Shown here in pieces: positions 53,990-61,847 of a stretch of 64,000 bases of DNA; position 1 is the first letter of the stretch; every line of letters begins with the position of its first letter. The translations under genes and the position numbers were made by a program. This DNA is from CAYNLY01 sp964398225 (GTDB taxonomy: Bacteria > Pseudomonadota > Zetaproteobacteria > Mariprofundales > Mariprofundaceae): assembly GCA_964398225.1 (NCBI GenBank), contig CAYNLY010000002.1:1-64000 (forward strand), in the 5' to 3' direction. Below the pieces are notes generated by a model. It was not told the DNA's origin. It saw nothing but the letters and a program-made list of their open reading frames with translations, and searched no databases.

Positions 53990-55096
53990 ATGCCGCTGAA
54001 TCCTGATGAGCTGTTTCTGGTCTACCGCGACCTGCACCGCATCTTCCCGGACGATCTGCACATTGCCCGGCCGCTGATCCGGATGCTGGAAGAGCGTGGC
54101 GATGTCCGCCATGCGCGGGACCTGGCTCTGACGATGGCCCGGCGGATGCTGGCCTCGGGGCGATCTGGGCCCGCGCTGGGCTTTCTCGAAATGTGCCGGA
54201 GGCTTGAGCATCCCGAGCGCGAGGAAATTGAGGCGCTTGCCAGCATGGCGCGCATCACCGGCACCGGACCCATCGAAATCGAGGCCGAGAACCCGCGGAT
54301 GTTCACGCTGCTCGAGCCGCTGTCGGACCAGGAAGCGATGGACTTTCTCCGCCAGGGCCGGCTGATCGAGGTCCGGGAAGGCCAGGACATCGTCCGGCAG
54401 GGAGAGATCAGCCAAACGTTCTACCTGATTCTCGAAGGGGAGATGCAGGTTCACCTGATCACCGATGCGGGACAGGATGAGAACCTGAGCATCCTCAGGC
54501 CCGGACACTTCTTCGGCGAGTTCGCCTGCGTCTACAACCTGCCGAGAACGGCCACCGTCACGGCCCGCACGGAGGGGCTTCTGCTTGAGTTTTCCGCGCT
54601 CGCGGTCTCGCAGCTGATGCAGACCTATCCGCTGGCGAGCGAATACCTGATGCGGACGGTGCAGGCGCGAATGGTCCATTCGATGACCCACAGCCACCCC
54701 GCCTTTTCCGGACTTCCCGAGGCCGACCGCCGCTGGGTGGCCGAAGAATCGCGCGTGCGCGAATACCGCGACGGGGACCCGATCGAGGCTTGCGACGACA
54801 GCTGCTGCGTGATCCTCTATGGCGGCGCCGTCGCGCGCAGGTCCCATGAGAAAGGGCACCTCGAGTGCGAACTGGAGCCGGGCGACATGTTCGGCGGCGC
54901 CTCCCGCTATCTGCGCCTGCCTCCCAACACCGAACTCCGGGCAAAAGGGCATACGCTCATCTGCAGGATTCCCGGCCATGTTTTCGAATCCCTGATGAAT
55001 GCCTATGCGGGCCTCGAGCAGTGGGTGCAGCCGCACGGAGAAGCGCGGCACCAGAGGCTTTCGATTCCGCTCGAGGAATGGGATCTCGACGCCTAG
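53990..55096 (+). CDS. Cyclic-nucleotide-binding protein with tandem cNMP-fold domains
   Basis: A 368-aa cytosolic protein. An N-terminal ~95-residue helical region (TPR-like, RHARDLALTMARRMLASGRS) precedes a first cNMP domain (about 110-240). Its phosphate-binding cassette FGEFACVYNLPRTATVTA keeps Glu and Arg, as in true cAMP/cGMP binders. A second cNMP-like domain (about 255-345) is degenerate (FGGASRYLRLPPNTEL lacks the Arg). No DNA-binding or enzymatic domain, so it may be a scaffold or inhibitor controlled by cyclic nucleotides. The ATG at 53990 begins the homologous region. Confidence 0.82.
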   Translation: MPLNPDELFLVYRDLHRIFPDDLHIARPLIRMLEERGDVRHARDLALTMARRMLASGRSGPALGFLEMCRRLEHPEREEIEALASMARITGTGPIEIEAENPRMFTLLEPLSDQEAMDFLRQGRLIEVREGQDIVRQGEISQTFYLILEGEMQVHLITDAGQDENLSILRPGHFFGEFACVYNLPRTATVTARTEGLLLEFSALAVSQLMQTYPLASEYLMRTVQARMVHSMTHSHPAFSGLPEADRRWVAEESRVREYRDGDPIEACDDSCCVILYGGAVARRSHEKGHLECELEPGDMFGGASRYLRLPPNTELRAKGHTLICRIPGHVFESLMNAYAGLEQWVQPHGEARHQRLSIPLEEWDLDA

Positions 55097-55106
55097 TTCC
55101 CGCCGC

Positions 55107-56234
55107 TCAGAAATAGGCGTCCAGGCGCAATCCCGCCACCGGCCGGAAGCCGCGCAGTTCGCTTCCTTTTCGCCCCCCGCCCAGCTGAAACAGGGCGGTC
55201 AGATCCAGATCCTGAAGCGCGGACCAGCGCAGGCTTGCGGCACCGAACCAGGCGCCCGGCCGGGCCATGCGGATGGCCGTCAAATCGAGCCGCAGCAGGG
55301 GCGTGAGATCGTAGCCCGCAAGCACAGCAAGCTGATGCCGGCTTGCGCCCCCGATCCGGTCCCGATACGCCGCTGCGGGGGCCACGGGCGCGGCCATTCC
55401 GTCGTAGAAGTATTCGGCGGCCAGATACAGTCCGGCCGGCGCCCAGGAAGGCGCCCAGGTGTAGTCGATGCCGGCCACCCACTGGCCCAGATTCCGGCCG
55501 GCCTGCCTGGACTGCATGCCCTCGATCCGGATGCCCGCATCGCCCAGGTTGCGCGTCAGATCCAGCCCCAGCACCCGCTCGCTGCCGACCGTGCCCACCA
55601 TCAGCGCAAGATCGGTGCCGGCGAGCGTGTCCTGCCAGCGCAGCACCTCGCGCCGCGGCGCCGCATGCCGGGCCCTGCCCGGCGCTACCACGGCCTCGAC
55701 CGATCCGTATTCGCGATACAGCCACGCGGCCCGCAGCGCATCCACGCCCAGCTTCCAGTCCGGCTCAATCGCGGTGGGAAGAACCGGATTGAAACGGTCG
55801 GTCGGATTCCAGACCCGGCCCGAGCCCCAGGCGATGCGCTGACGGCCCAGGATGATCCGGATGCGGTGATCGTCGTATCCCACCAGCCCGCGATACAGTC
55901 GATGCGACCATTGATGCCGCCTTCCCGCGTTCAGCTCCGCATGGGCATCCAGCCAGGCCGGCTCGGGCGCGGCAAGCAGCCTGCGCACCACCGGATCTTC
56001 GGCCGCGGCACCCCACAGCAGCGCGTGTTCGTAGACCCACTTCGTGAACCAGGCCCGATGCCAGGCCTTGAGTCCCAGCCGGGCACGCATGAGATCCGTG
56101 ACGCCCCGCCGCCCGCGGCTGTCCACGCTCGAGGTGACAAGGTTCTCGATCGACGCGCTTGGCTGCCATTCAGCTGCCGGCGCCGCGCCGGCCACAAACA
56201 TCCATGCCGCAGCCAGCGCCAGCGCGCGCCGCAT
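55107..56234 (-). CDS. Outer-membrane beta-barrel protein of a LolCDE-like transport operon
   Basis: A 375-aa exported protein. Signal peptide 1-21 (AGAAPAA end). The remainder is rich in alternating amphipathic strands and ends in DAYF, with the C-terminal Phe recognised by the BAM machinery. A GRQRIAWGSGRVWNPTD motif (130-146) resembles porin-like DUF1302-type barrels, but I cannot assign a family. Start overlaps the ATPase stop (TGATG). As the last gene of an operon with an ABC exporter and a LolA-like protein, it is a plausible outer-membrane partner. Confidence 0.78.
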   Translation of the reverse strand: MRRALALAAAWMFVAGAAPAAEWQPSASIENLVTSSVDSRGRRGVTDLMRARLGLKAWHRAWFTKWVYEHALLWGAAAEDPVVRRLLAAPEPAWLDAHAELNAGRRHQWSHRLYRGLVGYDDHRIRIILGRQRIAWGSGRVWNPTDRFNPVLPTAIEPDWKLGVDALRAAWLYREYGSVEAVVAPGRARHAAPRREVLRWQDTLAGTDLALMVGTVGSERVLGLDLTRNLGDAGIRIEGMQSRQAGRNLGQWVAGIDYTWAPSWAPAGLYLAAEYFYDGMAAPVAPAAAYRDRIGGASRHQLAVLAGYDLTPLLRLDLTAIRMARPGAWFGAASLRWSALQDLDLTALFQLGGGRKGSELRGFRPVAGLRLDAYF

Positions 56235-56926
56235 CAGTCGCGCCGCTCCACCGATTGCACGCGTCCGTCCTCCATCCGGACCAGCGTGCGCGCCGAAGCG
56301 ATCACGGCCGGATCGTGCGAGGCGATCACGAAGCTCGTCCCCTGTTCTTTGTTGAGCCGCCGCATCAGCGCGATCAGGTCGGCGCCGGTCTGCGAATCGA
56401 GGTTGGCGGTGGGCTCATCGGCAAGCACGAGCGCGGGCTCGGCGGCGAGCGCCCGGGCCACGGCGACGCGCTGCTGCTGGCCTCCGGACATCTGATCCGG
56501 GCGCCGGTCCTCCAGCCCCCGGAGTCCCACATCGGCAAGCCACCGGTCCGCGATCTCAAGGCGCCGGCGCTTCGGAACACCCCGAAGCTGAAGCACGTAG
56601 GCCACGTTCTCGCGCGCGCTGAGCACCCGGATCAGGTTGTAGGCCTGAAAGATGAAGCCCACACGATGCAGGCGGAACCGGGCCCGATCGGCATCGCTCA
56701 TCGCCGCCAGATCGCGTCCGGCAACGATGAGCCGGCCCTCATCGGGCCGATCCAGCGCGCCGAACATGTTGAGCAGCGTGGTCTTGCCCGATCCTGAGCG
56801 GCCGGCGACCACGACGAACTCGCCGCGGAAAAGCTCGAGGTCCACCGCATCCAGCGCCCGCACCCGCGCCCCGCCGCTGGCGTAGATCCTGGTCAGTCCC
56901 TCGGCCCGAATCAGCGGTTCTTCCAT
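56234..56926 (-). CDS. LolD/MacB-type ABC transporter ATPase
   Basis: A 230-aa ATPase. Walker A GRSGSGKTT, Q-loop FIFQAYNLI, signature MSGGQQQRVAVARAL, Walker B LVLADEPTANLD, and switch His in FVIASHDPAVI. Type-VII (MacB/LolD/FtsE) family. It pairs with the two FtsX-like permeases encoded just upstream; the permease stop TAG directly abuts its ATG. Confidence 0.95.
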   Translation of the reverse strand: MEEPLIRAEGLTRIYASGGARVRALDAVDLELFRGEFVVVAGRSGSGKTTLLNMFGALDRPDEGRLIVAGRDLAAMSDADRARFRLHRVGFIFQAYNLIRVLSARENVAYVLQLRGVPKRRRLEIADRWLADVGLRGLEDRRPDQMSGGQQQRVAVARALAAEPALVLADEPTANLDSQTGADLIALMRRLNKEQGTSFVIASHDPAVIASARTLVRMEDGRVQSVERRD

Positions 56927-58162
56927 CTACAGACTCCTTAACGCGGCCGCGGGCTCCATCCTTGAGGCGCGCAGCGCAGGCCAGAGCCCCGCAAGCAGCG
57001 CGCCGACAAGCGTGGCCAGCACGATGCGGCCAAGGCTCTCGGCCTGAAGCATCGGATGCACGACCGGCTCCATGTACATGAACGAAAAGGCCTCGGCAAA
57101 GCGGCTCAGGTCGATGCCGTTTCGTGCAAACGCCAGCGAAAGCGAGGCTCCCAGACCCAGGCCCGCGACCGCTCCGAACGCAACCAGAATCACGGTTTCC
57201 CAGACGACCATCAGAAACAGCCGCCCCCGGGTGGCGCCCAGCGCGCGCATCAGCCCGAACTCCCGCGTCCGCTCATGCAGGCTCATCAGCATCGTGTTGA
57301 GCACCTCGGCAAGCACGATCACGATGACGATCGCCAGCACGATCCAGGTGTAGGCGTCGGCGAACTCGGCCCATTGCTGGGCCATCGGATCGATCTCGTA
57401 CCAGGTGAGCACTTCAAGCCCCCGATCCGCAAACAGCTCGCGCAACTGGCGGGCCAGGCTTCCCACGCGCTCGAAGTCCCGAATGCGGAGCGCGAGATCG
57501 GTCACCCCGGCGCCGATGCCCAGCCATTGCTGCGCCATGCCGATCGGCACCAGCACCAACGCATCGTCCATCTCCATCACACCCGAGTGCAGGATGCCCC
57601 GAACCCGGAACATCTCGGAAACGATCTCCCCGCCGGGACCTGCCGACATCACGACCAGCTTGTCGCCAAGCTCCACGTCGAGGCGCTCGGCAAGCCCCTG
57701 CCCGATGACCGCGTCGTGCCGGTCGGCGGGCGCAAGCCAGCGCCCCCGCTTGAGAAAGCCCGCCAGCCTGCTCAGCCGGCGCTCGGCCTCGGGTTCCACG
57801 CCGTAGATCCAGGCGCCGGCGTTTCCATTTGCGGAGCTTGCCAGGCCTGAGGCCCGGATGCGCGGCGCGACCACCTCGATCTCGGGAAACGCCTCAAGCC
57901 GCGCAACGACCGGTGCCGGATCCTCGATGTGCTGTGCGATCCGGCGCGTCTGTTCGAAGCCCGCGGCATGAATCTGGATGTGGCCGGTCAGCGTGAGCGC
58001 GAAGTTCGTCTTGATCTGCTGGAGCCAGCCGTCGTCCAGTGCGGAAAGAAACACCAGCGCGCCGATGCCCGTCGCCAGCCCCGCCGAGGTCAGCAGCGTC
58101 CGGACCGGATGCAGCCACAGATTGCGCCATCCCAGCTTCAGGTAGATGCCCGGATCAGACAT
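56927..58162 (-). CDS. FtsX/LolC-like ABC permease (second of two)
   Basis: A 411-aa permease: a first transmembrane helix (about 20-45), a large periplasmic MacB-PCD-like domain, and three C-terminal helices (about 275-300, 315-345, 375-400) with HERTREFGLMRALGATRGRLF, the FtsX coupling motif. It shares WYEIDPMAQQW with the WYDMYPMMKQW of its neighbour, so the two are paralogues and probably form a heterodimer, as LolC/LolE do. Start overlaps the neighbour by 8 bp. Confidence 0.92.
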   Translation of the reverse strand: MSDPGIYLKLGWRNLWLHPVRTLLTSAGLATGIGALVFLSALDDGWLQQIKTNFALTLTGHIQIHAAGFEQTRRIAQHIEDPAPVVARLEAFPEIEVVAPRIRASGLASSANGNAGAWIYGVEPEAERRLSRLAGFLKRGRWLAPADRHDAVIGQGLAERLDVELGDKLVVMSAGPGGEIVSEMFRVRGILHSGVMEMDDALVLVPIGMAQQWLGIGAGVTDLALRIRDFERVGSLARQLRELFADRGLEVLTWYEIDPMAQQWAEFADAYTWIVLAIVIVIVLAEVLNTMLMSLHERTREFGLMRALGATRGRLFLMVVWETVILVAFGAVAGLGLGASLSLAFARNGIDLSRFAEAFSFMYMEPVVHPMLQAESLGRIVLATLVGALLAGLWPALRASRMEPAAALRSL

Positions 58163-59360
58163 GACGGATCGCCTCCACAGGCTCGAGGCGCGCCGCTTTC
58201 GCCGCAGGCCAGATGCCGGCCAGCCAGGCCGCGAGCAATACGGCCGCGCAGGTGATGGCCAGGTGATCGGTATCGATCTCGGTGTGAATCACGGGCTCGA
58301 TGTAGAATCGCGTGATCGTGTCCATCTGCCGGCTCAGATCGATCCCGGCCTCGCCGAAGTAGTGAACGAGCAACAGTCCCGCCGCGGTCCCCAGCGCCAT
58401 GCCGGCAAGCCCCAGCAGCGAGGACTCGGTCAGCACCATCGCGAACAGCCGGGCGGGCGAGGCGCCGAGCGCCATCATCACCCCGAATTCGTGGATGCGA
58501 TCGAGCATGCTCATCATCACGGTGTTCGCGATCCCGGCGGCCACGATCACCAGCACGACGGACAGAAAAATGTAGTAGAACCCGTTTTCCAGCAGCACCC
58601 ACTGCTTCATCATCGGATACATGTCGTACCAGCGGAGCACCTCGTAGCGGCCGTCAAGCCGGTGCGCAAGCCAGGCCGTTTCCTCCTCCAGCCGCTTTTC
58701 ATCAAGGGGCACGACGAACTCGTGCACCCGGCCCTCCATCGCCAGCATCCGCTGGAGAAACCGCAGCGGCACGACCGCAAGCCCCCGGTCGATGCCCATC
58801 TCTCCGCTGGCGATGATCCCGACGAGCCTCAGCTTTTCCGCCGCCAGCGCTCCGAAGCGGTCCTCGGTCAGGAGCACGAGCTCATCGCCGACCTTCAGGC
58901 CGAGATTGCGCGCGGTTGTCCGACCCAGCACGCATTCGGCCGCATCGGCATCGCGCAGAAACCGGCCGCGGTCCACCTTCGCGGCAAGCCGCGTGACCCG
59001 GGACTCCGCCACCGGATCGATCCCGAGCGCGATCAGACCCTCGCTGGTTTCTTCCCCCGCGGCGAGCGCAAAGGTTCGAACCCGCTCCGACCACACCAGC
59101 CCCCGCCCGGCCAGCATCGCCCGAACCCGCGCGGGCTCGGGCACCGTGCGCTCCAGCTTTGGATGGCGGAAGAAATCGCGGGCATGGATTTGCAGGCTTC
59201 CGACAATGACCTCCTGGAGATTACGCATCATCGTGTTGTGCACGCCGTCGTTGAAACCCCAGAGAAACAGCAGCGAACCCAGCCCCACCGCCACCGCGGC
59301 CACCGTGATCAGGCTTCGCCGCCAGTTGCGCAGCACGTTGCGCCAGGCCAGCGCGAACAC
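58155..59360 (-). CDS. FtsX/LolE-like ABC permease (first of two)
   Basis: A 401-aa permease with the same layout: N-terminal helix (SLITVAAVAVGLGSLLFLW), periplasmic domain and three C-terminal helices, with LDRIHEFGVMMALGASPARLF as the coupling motif and MSDPG-like N-terminus absent. Four bp separate its start from the stop of the LolA-like gene. Confidence 0.92.
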   Translation of the reverse strand: MFALAWRNVLRNWRRSLITVAAVAVGLGSLLFLWGFNDGVHNTMMRNLQEVIVGSLQIHARDFFRHPKLERTVPEPARVRAMLAGRGLVWSERVRTFALAAGEETSEGLIALGIDPVAESRVTRLAAKVDRGRFLRDADAAECVLGRTTARNLGLKVGDELVLLTEDRFGALAAEKLRLVGIIASGEMGIDRGLAVVPLRFLQRMLAMEGRVHEFVVPLDEKRLEEETAWLAHRLDGRYEVLRWYDMYPMMKQWVLLENGFYYIFLSVVLVIVAAGIANTVMMSMLDRIHEFGVMMALGASPARLFAMVLTESSLLGLAGMALGTAAGLLLVHYFGEAGIDLSRQMDTITRFYIEPVIHTEIDTDHLAITCAAVLLAAWLAGIWPAAKAARLEPVEAIRHV

Positions 59361-59364
59361 CGTG

Positions 59365-60120
59365 CTAGTCCCTGCGCCTCAGATTCGCCCGGGTGAACAC
59401 ATGGGCCGGGATCTCGGCGTCGAAATCCACCTGCTCCAGCAGCATGACGGTCCGGTGCCCCGGCTTGTTCACCGGCTGCATCACCCACCGCGTCGGAATG
59501 CGGCGGCCGTCCATCGTCCGGACCCGGTCGAAGCTGAGGCGACGTACGAGATTCCCGTCCTCATCGTAGTAATCCTCGGACACCGGCAGCCCGTCCCGGC
59601 CGATCCGGTGCACCAGCCTGCCCCAGACCACGGGCGCATCGGGCTTCGGAATCGATTCGACGACCCAGCCGTGCTCGTCCTTGCTCAAAATGCGGTGGCG
59701 GTAGTCGTCCACGACCGATTCCATCTTGACCAGATCGTCGTTCGTGAAATCCGATCCCATCCACGAGGACAGCATCATCGAGGGGGGTATGCGGATGTCG
59801 CGTTCGAGCCGGGGCAGATACATCCAGAGCTTTCCGCCGTCCTTGAGCCAGGTCGTATCCCGGTCGCGGGCGGGCTCCAGGATGCGGATGAAGAAGCGGC
59901 GGTGGTCCCGGTCGTCCCAGGCCTTCAGCCGCACCGTGCGTTCCCATTCCGGCGTGACGATGCGCATCGAATAGGTCGCGATGCTGGTGTGCGAACGAAG
60001 CAGATCCTGCACCTTCCGGATCAGCTCGCGCGCTTCATGATCGCCCGTCTCCGCCCGGACCGGCTGCAGTAGAACCCCAAAGAGTGCCAGCCCGAGCAGG
60101 GCAACGGAAAGGCGCTTCAT
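59365..60120 (-). CDS. LolA-like outer-membrane lipoprotein-sorting family protein
   Basis: A 251-aa exported protein of the COG2834 (LolA-fold, outer-membrane lipoprotein-sorting) family. Signal peptide 1-23 (LLQPVRA end). The mature part has LWMYLPRLERDIRIPPSMML and SSWMGSDFTNDDLVKME, typical of the non-classical LolA-like subgroup. Presumed to carry a lipid or lipoprotein across the periplasm. ATG at 60120 overlaps the lipB stop (ATGA). Confidence 0.88.
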   Translation of the reverse strand: MKRLSVALLGLALFGVLLQPVRAETGDHEARELIRKVQDLLRSHTSIATYSMRIVTPEWERTVRLKAWDDRDHRRFFIRILEPARDRDTTWLKDGGKLWMYLPRLERDIRIPPSMMLSSWMGSDFTNDDLVKMESVVDDYRHRILSKDEHGWVVESIPKPDAPVVWGRLVHRIGRDGLPVSEDYYDEDGNLVRRLSFDRVRTMDGRRIPTRWVMQPVNKPGHRTVMLLEQVDFDAEIPAHVFTRANLRRRD

Positions 60121-60755
60121 GCCCTCAGTGTAGCAGGGCGGGCGGACGCGAACAGCCGTTCGGCGTGCGCCATCAGCGCCCGTTCCACCTCGCCGCGCGC
60201 AGCCCGCACGCCCAGCCGCGCCATCGAGGTGACCGGCGCATCCTTCATGCCGCACGGAACGATGCCGCGGAAATGGCGCAGGTCCGGGTCGATGTTCAGC
60301 GCAACGCCGTGGAACGTGATCCACTTCCGGCAGCGCACGCCGACCGCCGCGATCTTGCGGCCGTCCACCCAGACGCCGATGCCGCGCGGATTGCGGGAAG
60401 CCTCGATGCCGAAGTCGGCGAGCGTGCGGATGATCATTTCCTCGAGCCGGCGCACATGCCGGTGCAGATCGCGCTCCTCTCTCAGATCCGCCAGCACATA
60501 AGCGACCAGCTGACCCGGACCGTGATAGGTCACCTCGCCGCCGCGCCCGGTCTGAAACACCTCGATGCGGACGCCGTCGATCTCGGTGGCGAGCACGTCG
60601 CGCCGGCTTCCCGAAGTGCCGATCGTGAACACGGGCGGATGCTCAGTCAGGATCAGAACCGGCGCGGGTTCCCCGGCCAGGATGCCCTCGACCAGCCGCT
60701 CCTGTTCGGCGACCGAATCCGGATAGGGCTGGCGCTCGTGGCGGATCACCCGCAT
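60117..60755 (-). CDS. lipB: Octanoyl-[acyl-carrier-protein]:protein N-octanoyltransferase
   Basis: Transfers octanoyl from ACP to lipoyl domains (212 aa). Catalytic K134 (GRKIAAVGV) and C168 (GIVPCGMKD) are both present; the RGGEVTYHGPGQLVAY motif binds the acyl chain. No lipA (lipoyl synthase) is near. Its ATG at 60755 fits homology and is 8 bp after the bioB stop; a longer frame overlaps bioB. Confidence 0.95.
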   Translation of the reverse strand: MRVIRHERQPYPDSVAEQERLVEGILAGEPAPVLILTEHPPVFTIGTSGSRRDVLATEIDGVRIEVFQTGRGGEVTYHGPGQLVAYVLADLREERDLHRHVRRLEEMIIRTLADFGIEASRNPRGIGVWVDGRKIAAVGVRCRKWITFHGVALNIDPDLRHFRGIVPCGMKDAPVTSMARLGVRAARGEVERALMAHAERLFASARPATLRA

Positions 60756-60763
60756 GGCGGGTG

Positions 60764-61777
60764 CTAGCCGGCCGCGGCCCGCTGGCTCTCGGCGATGCGG
60801 CGGGAGGACGGCACGGGCTCGGCCTCGGCCACAAGCCCCAGCCGCGCGAACAGGGCCCGGTCGCGCTCGGCGTCCTGATTTCCGGTCGTCAGCAGCTTCT
60901 CGCCGTAGAAGATCGAGTTCGCGCCGGCCAGAAAGCACAACGCCTGCATCTCGTCGCTCATCTGCTGCCGGCCGGCCGAAAGACGCACATGGGATGCTGG
61001 CATCGTGATCCGGGCCACGGCGATCGTTCGCACGAACTCGAACGGATCCAGATCCTCGGCGAAACGATCCTCCTCGGCCACCGGCGTGCCGGGCACCTTG
61101 ACGAGCAGGTTGATCGGCACGCTTTCGGGATGCGGGTCCATGCGCGCAAGCTGCGCGATCAATCCCGCCCGGTGCCGGCGGCTTTCGCCCATACCCACGA
61201 TGCCCCCGCAGCAGACCGAGAGCCCCGCCTTGCGGACGTGGCGGAGGGTATCCAGCCGGTCCTCGAACCGGCGCGTCGTGATGATTTCCCGGTAGTAATC
61301 GGGGTCGGTATCGATGTTGTGATTGTAGTAATCGAGCCCGGCCTCCTTAAGCCTTCTGGCCTGTTCCTCGGTCAGCATGCCCAGGGTGGCGCAGGTTTCC
61401 ATGCCCAGCGCCTTGATTTCGCGCACCATCTCGAGCACGACCTCGAACGCCCGGCCCTTGGGCTCGCGCCAGGCCGCACCCATGCAGAAGCGGGTGGCCC
61501 CCTTCTGTCTGGCCTTCCGCGCGGCCTCCAGCACCTGTTCCTTGGCCAGCAGCAGTTCCCGCTCCACGCCGGTGTCGTAGCGCGCGGACTGCGGGCAGTA
61601 CTTGCAGTCTTCGGGACAGCCGCCGGTCTTGATCGAAAGCAGGGTCGAAAGCTGGATCCGGTTCGGATCGAAATGCGCCCGCAGCGCGTTCTGGGCGCGG
61701 AAGATCAGGTCGGGAAGCGGCAGCTCGAACAGCGCCTCGATTTCCTCGACGCTCCAGTCGTGGCGCAGTGCCTGCAT
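60764..61777 (-). CDS. bioB: Biotin synthase
   Basis: Radical-SAM enzyme inserting sulfur into dethiobiotin (337 aa). The [4Fe-4S] motif C54-x3-C58-x2-C61 is in TGGCPEDCKYCPQS. The [2Fe-2S] ligands and YYNHNIDTDPDYYREI, ICCGGIVGMGE-type block (VCCGGIVGMGES) are present. ATG at 61777 follows a GGAGGTGA site; a second ATG at 61801 has none. Biotin feeds AccB (48872). It precedes lipB, a related octanoate-derived cofactor gene. Confidence 0.96.
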   Translation of the reverse strand: MQALRHDWSVEEIEALFELPLPDLIFRAQNALRAHFDPNRIQLSTLLSIKTGGCPEDCKYCPQSARYDTGVERELLLAKEQVLEAARKARQKGATRFCMGAAWREPKGRAFEVVLEMVREIKALGMETCATLGMLTEEQARRLKEAGLDYYNHNIDTDPDYYREIITTRRFEDRLDTLRHVRKAGLSVCCGGIVGMGESRRHRAGLIAQLARMDPHPESVPINLLVKVPGTPVAEEDRFAEDLDPFEFVRTIAVARITMPASHVRLSAGRQQMSDEMQALCFLAGANSIFYGEKLLTTGNQDAERDRALFARLGLVAEAEPVPSSRRIAESQRAAAG

Positions 61778-61815
61778 GATCGTCACCTCCGAAGCCGTCA
61801 ACCCGGCAGCCCCGG

Positions 61816-61844
61816 ATGGTAGACGGCCGCGTCCCCCGGCGCAA
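61816..61844 (-). promoter_or_regulatory. Putative promoter of bioB-lipB and the transport operon
   Basis: TTGCGC (61839-61844), 17-bp spacer, TACCAT (61816-61821). Leader about 32 nt with a strong Shine-Dalgarno. No BirA operator recognised. Confidence 0.42.
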
Positions 61845-61847
61845 AGA

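Noticed and set aside
60750..60766. TAGCAC 5 nt before the lipB ATG as another leaderless -10
   Set aside because: The TAG is the bioB stop codon, the distance is 5 rather than 6, and the two genes are in one operon.
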